A stretch of DNA of 64,000 nt from Zygnema cylindricum (lineage: Eukaryota; Streptophyta; Zygnematophyceae; Zygnematales; Zygnemataceae). Of the stretch, positions 59,301 through 64,000 are shown piece by piece (position 1 is the stretch's first letter; the number at the start of each line of letters is the position of its first letter). The position numbers and the translations under genes are program-made. Location: contig JBBHKE010003448.1 in the NCBI GenBank assembly GCA_037447655.1, forward strand, positions 229,115-293,114, written 5' to 3'. Below the pieces are notes generated by a model, which was given only the letters and a program-made list of their open reading frames with translations, was not told where the DNA came from and did no database searches.

Positions 59301-61649
59301 TTACAATAAAACTGATTCCGGTGTCTCTATGTTAATAGTGACATTCTGAAAGAGTGCAGTACAATAATATAGTTCATTCTTCATAAATGGCGTTTAACCA
59401 GAACCAAACCCTGTAAAACTCACTGATTTGTAGTTTGGTTGATGTAATAAGAATTAAGAACAACTGAACTGGTGCCGAGATTAACATAGTCTGAGTACAG
59501 ATTGGTTCAGTTTCAGTTTAGACCAAACCGAACTAAACAAGAGTACACCGGATTTGGAAATCTTTAACCAAACTAAACCGTTGGGTTTCACCCAACTGAA
59601 CCGCTAAAAGCTAAACCATTCATATATCTAAATAATATTCCCTGTGCTCAGCTTGATCGGCTCATAGAATGCCCTCTTAAACACATGGAAAACGGTTTTT
59701 GCATGATGACCCATTTGGTTGGCCGAGCGCAAGACTCAGGTGATACTTTTGGCCATTCGCAATCGCCTGGCCATTACAAACAGAAAGGAAACAATACCCC
59801 TTTCTCCCAACTGATTTTAGCCGTCACAATTTTTTTTCTGGGATCAACCCCCAAATTGGAAAATATATCTCCCCTCAGTGATGGCTAGTCACTTTTCCTA
59901 AACATTTCACAAGCAATTTTATCGTAATCGATTTTTTTTTTCCTTCCCGAAATCTACAAGCACAATGAAATAATAGGTCTGCCATATTTCCGGAGTTTTC
60001 GTTGACAATTAGTGATATTTCCACAATATCTTCACTAGTCAATGTGATTTTCAAGAAGTACCTTCTAAGACGCAAAGAGGCATTTAATGAGCCAATCGAA
60101 TCAGGCATTAGCGTTTGTACCTTAAGCAATCCATGTGTACTTTTGACCATACAACGGTTCAACCTGGGTTTGGCTTCGTGGAACAGTAAAGAACGGTTTC
60201 TAGTATCACGCGAACAAAACCTGGCAGTCTTATACCTGCTTTGGAAAAGACGAATGCAACGTCCAATTTTTTTTTGGTTTAGATCCAATAGGTTTGAATT
60301 CACCCCAAACTCGGCCGAGTGCCAGTTGAAATGAAAAGACGGGGTACTACTGTAGTCTATAAGGGGGGGGGGGGGGGTTACTAATACAACCAGACAGTGG
60401 AGGAGCTAGAAGTTTTCTACATTACCCAGATGCTAAAAACTTGTATGTTTCCTGAATTACCAACTCAGCCTAGCAGGATGGAAGAGGAAAAGATGGGATT
60501 ACGGAGGGGCTAGCACTACAATTTCCCAAGCATAGTAAGCATGTCCGCTTCCTAAGATCCAATCCCAGCTCATCAGTACAATGAAATCATAGAAGATCAA
60601 ACGGCCGAGAGGTCCATAGCTAGAGATTCGATCACATTTTTACCAGCTACGGCATACAACTGCTAGAATTTAACTAAAAGTTATTTGACAGGTTTAGCTT
60701 GATCCTCACTGTTTCATTGTCAACCCAGTCTCAAAAAGAGAACTCTCAACACGTCCTCGTTTAAAAAAGACAACGAAGGGAAAAAAAATACCTGCATTCA
60801 TACATTCTTCTCAACAGCTAAAGATGGTAAACCTTCCCAGACTAAAAATATTGCAAAAAAAAATAGGATATTGTTCTTTGTTATTATATAATACAACTAG
60901 ATTCCTACCCTCCAAGAGCCGCCATAGATAACTCTTAGAATGGCACATTTTTCCTTGAAAATTTCGTCTTATCTAAAAAAATTAGAAAAAAACTTACAAA
61001 ACATTGAAAGATTCAAGGAAGCAGCCCTGCCTTATTGTAAACCCTGAACAAACGTGGCTGTCAAAATAAATTTTGTCAAAATAATTTTGGTCTTGGTCAA
61101 TTGTCAGCAAAAACCATCACATACCCATTTGCCTACATTTTTGTCCATTTCACCTTTACTCTGCCCGACAAAATGAAAGCAAATATAGTTTTCCTATATG
61201 ACTAAAACAATTATTAAAAAGTCACAAAGGTCAAGTTTACACAAGGTCCGCCTAATCCTCGCCTTTTCCAGAAAATGACAAACTTTTTCCAGAAAAATAC
61301 AGAGCCAATGCTATCCTAGGTTAAGTGAGGCAGCCGCCGGTGTGCACTCGTCAAAACCTTCAGGCATAACCCTAAAAAACCCTAAAAGCCGCGAACATTA
61401 ACGGAGGATAAGGTGAGAAAATGACGTTCCTTGTTATCACAATATTCAACTATAGTCCAATCATCCTTGTCACCTATACATTCTGCTGAATTTAGACAGA
61501 GCATCCGATATTTTCAGATTAAGGCAGAAGTGTCCACACTGAATACTGGCATGCACAGGTGGGAACATCTTGCACTTCTGTACAGGAGAGCACTTTCTCA
61601 ATTCACAGTCAACTTCTTTCGTCATTCTGTCTTTCTTGTTGTTGTACAG
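56313..61649. other. Intergenic region, no gene recognised
   Basis: Only short open frames, the longest 142 codons on the minus strand (60303-59875), with no identifiable domain. A run of 15 G lies at 60363-60377. CTCTCTC tracts near 61771-61810 lie within Rab7 intron 5, just beyond this region. The segment 57000-58600 looks like old decayed DNA, but no family could be assigned. Confidence 0.5.
60363..60377 (+). repeat. Run of 15 G
   Basis: Uninterrupted homopolymer preceded by TATAA and followed by TTACTAATAC. Confidence 0.95.
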
Positions 61650-63453
<1,804 letters not shown>

Positions 63454-63847
63454 GGTTGGTATGTCTTAACTTGACAGCACAATCGCAAAATCCCTTAACG
63501 TCCTGCGAGCTCTAGAGCTGTAGAGGACGTTGCTACAGATGGCAAGAGCCTGAGTTTACGCGTGTGAGAACGAACCTTCTTCCTTGTTCTTTGTACCTAC
63601 ACTCGTCCTTCCTCGCGTCATAGGCAATGCATCCAAGTTCTTCCAGTCCTCCGTACCAATATTGCCGGCCGGCTGACGCAGAAATGACAGCATTTAACAG
63701 GTTACTGTAGGCGTTGCGGCGAACATATGTTGCATACGCCTCGACCTAAAACGGCTGGATGACCATGTGGCACAGTTCACAGTCTACCGTGAACTGTTAC
63801 TCCCACAGCGTCAAACACTCATATTTCTCCAGGACTCCAAAGAGTAA
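63454..63847. other. 5' flank and probable promoter of Rab7 gene
   Basis: It is more GC-rich than the spacer elsewhere. No second gene is seen. The 5' leader may contain an intron, which cannot be determined from the sequence alone. Confidence 0.4.
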
Positions 63848-64000
63848 GGGTACTTTCGCATGTAACCGAAACTTAGACTTGTTACTTCGATTTTTAGCGA
63901 AGATTATCCGTACAAATTTCAGAGCATTCGTATGTAAAGAAATGAAATCGAAACTTTAGATTGTGACGGAAGGAGACGTGGGTGTCATTTGTGACGATTG
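63848..64000. mobile_element. Probable left end of a Harbinger-like element, cut by window edge
   Basis: GGGTACTTTCGCATGTAACC, preceded by TAA, resembles the right-end reverse complement of the elements at 25064 and 42776 (GGGCGTGTTCCCATGTAACC, then GAAACTT). The other end is outside the window. Confidence 0.45.

Noticed and set aside
59875-60303. 142-codon minus-strand open frame
   Set aside because: No known motif, no supporting exon partners found, and it lies in decayed spacer. It is possible but unsupported.

Overview
The window looks like nuclear DNA of a land plant, very probably a non-seed plant (a bryophyte-like genome is my guess, low confidence). The reasons are intron-bearing genes with plant-type orthologues (an AIP2-like RING-H2 ligase, a plastid PYRP2-like HAD protein, a Rab7/RABG3 GTPase), plant-style Ty1/copia and Ty3/gypsy retrotransposons, many MITEs, and a bacterial-type aliphatic amidase gene that is unusual for flowering plants.

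Layout. 1-7.9 kb: two decayed Ty1/copia elements (A, cut by the window edge, and B, internally deleted) with a reverse solo LTR (E) inside A. 8.1-11.2 kb: a hAT-like non-autonomous element, a Tc1/mariner-like MITE and two abutting PIF/Harbinger-like MITEs. 11.3-20.95 kb: 3' part of a minus-strand Ty3/gypsy chromovirus-like element, split by an almost intact Ty1/copia element (C, 14235-20753, 5-bp target duplication CAGAG). 20.9-22.3 kb: a 364-bp tandem repeat. 24.3-26.2 kb: two Harbinger-like MITEs sharing one TTA, one carrying a nested mariner-like MITE. 26.3-28.1 kb: minus-strand copia fragment F (LTR, primer site, start of gag) between direct repeats rich in a hexanucleotide. 29.6-32.8 kb: aliphatic amidase gene. 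33.9-39.6 kb: decayed copia element D, then a CT microsatellite. 42.8-44.2 kb: Harbinger-like and fold-back MITEs. 44.4-48.0 kb: AIP2-like gene. 50.95-52.6 kb: PYRP2-like gene (minus strand). 53.2-56.3 kb: a stack of at least five DNA-transposon insertions with readable target duplications. 61.65-63.45 kb: Rab7 gene (minus strand).

All exon boundaries of the four host genes were worked out by hand from GT/AG sites and reading phase. They give complete proteins of 352, 469, 422 and 206 residues. The genes look like independent housekeeping loci; no operon or pathway cluster is seen.

The most unusual signals are in the copia family. (1) The primer-binding site is complementary to the anticodon arm of initiator tRNA-Met (half-tRNA priming, as known for Drosophila copia), and the gag start codon lies inside it. 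(2) Five diverged LTR types carry, on the antisense strand about 140-220 bp from the LTR start, a tRNA-like block (D-loop-like GGTTAAGGC, T-arm/B-box GGTTCRANTCC) followed by a T4-T5 run. This resembles a captured Pol III unit, comparable in principle to the 5S rRNA in Cassandra LTRs.
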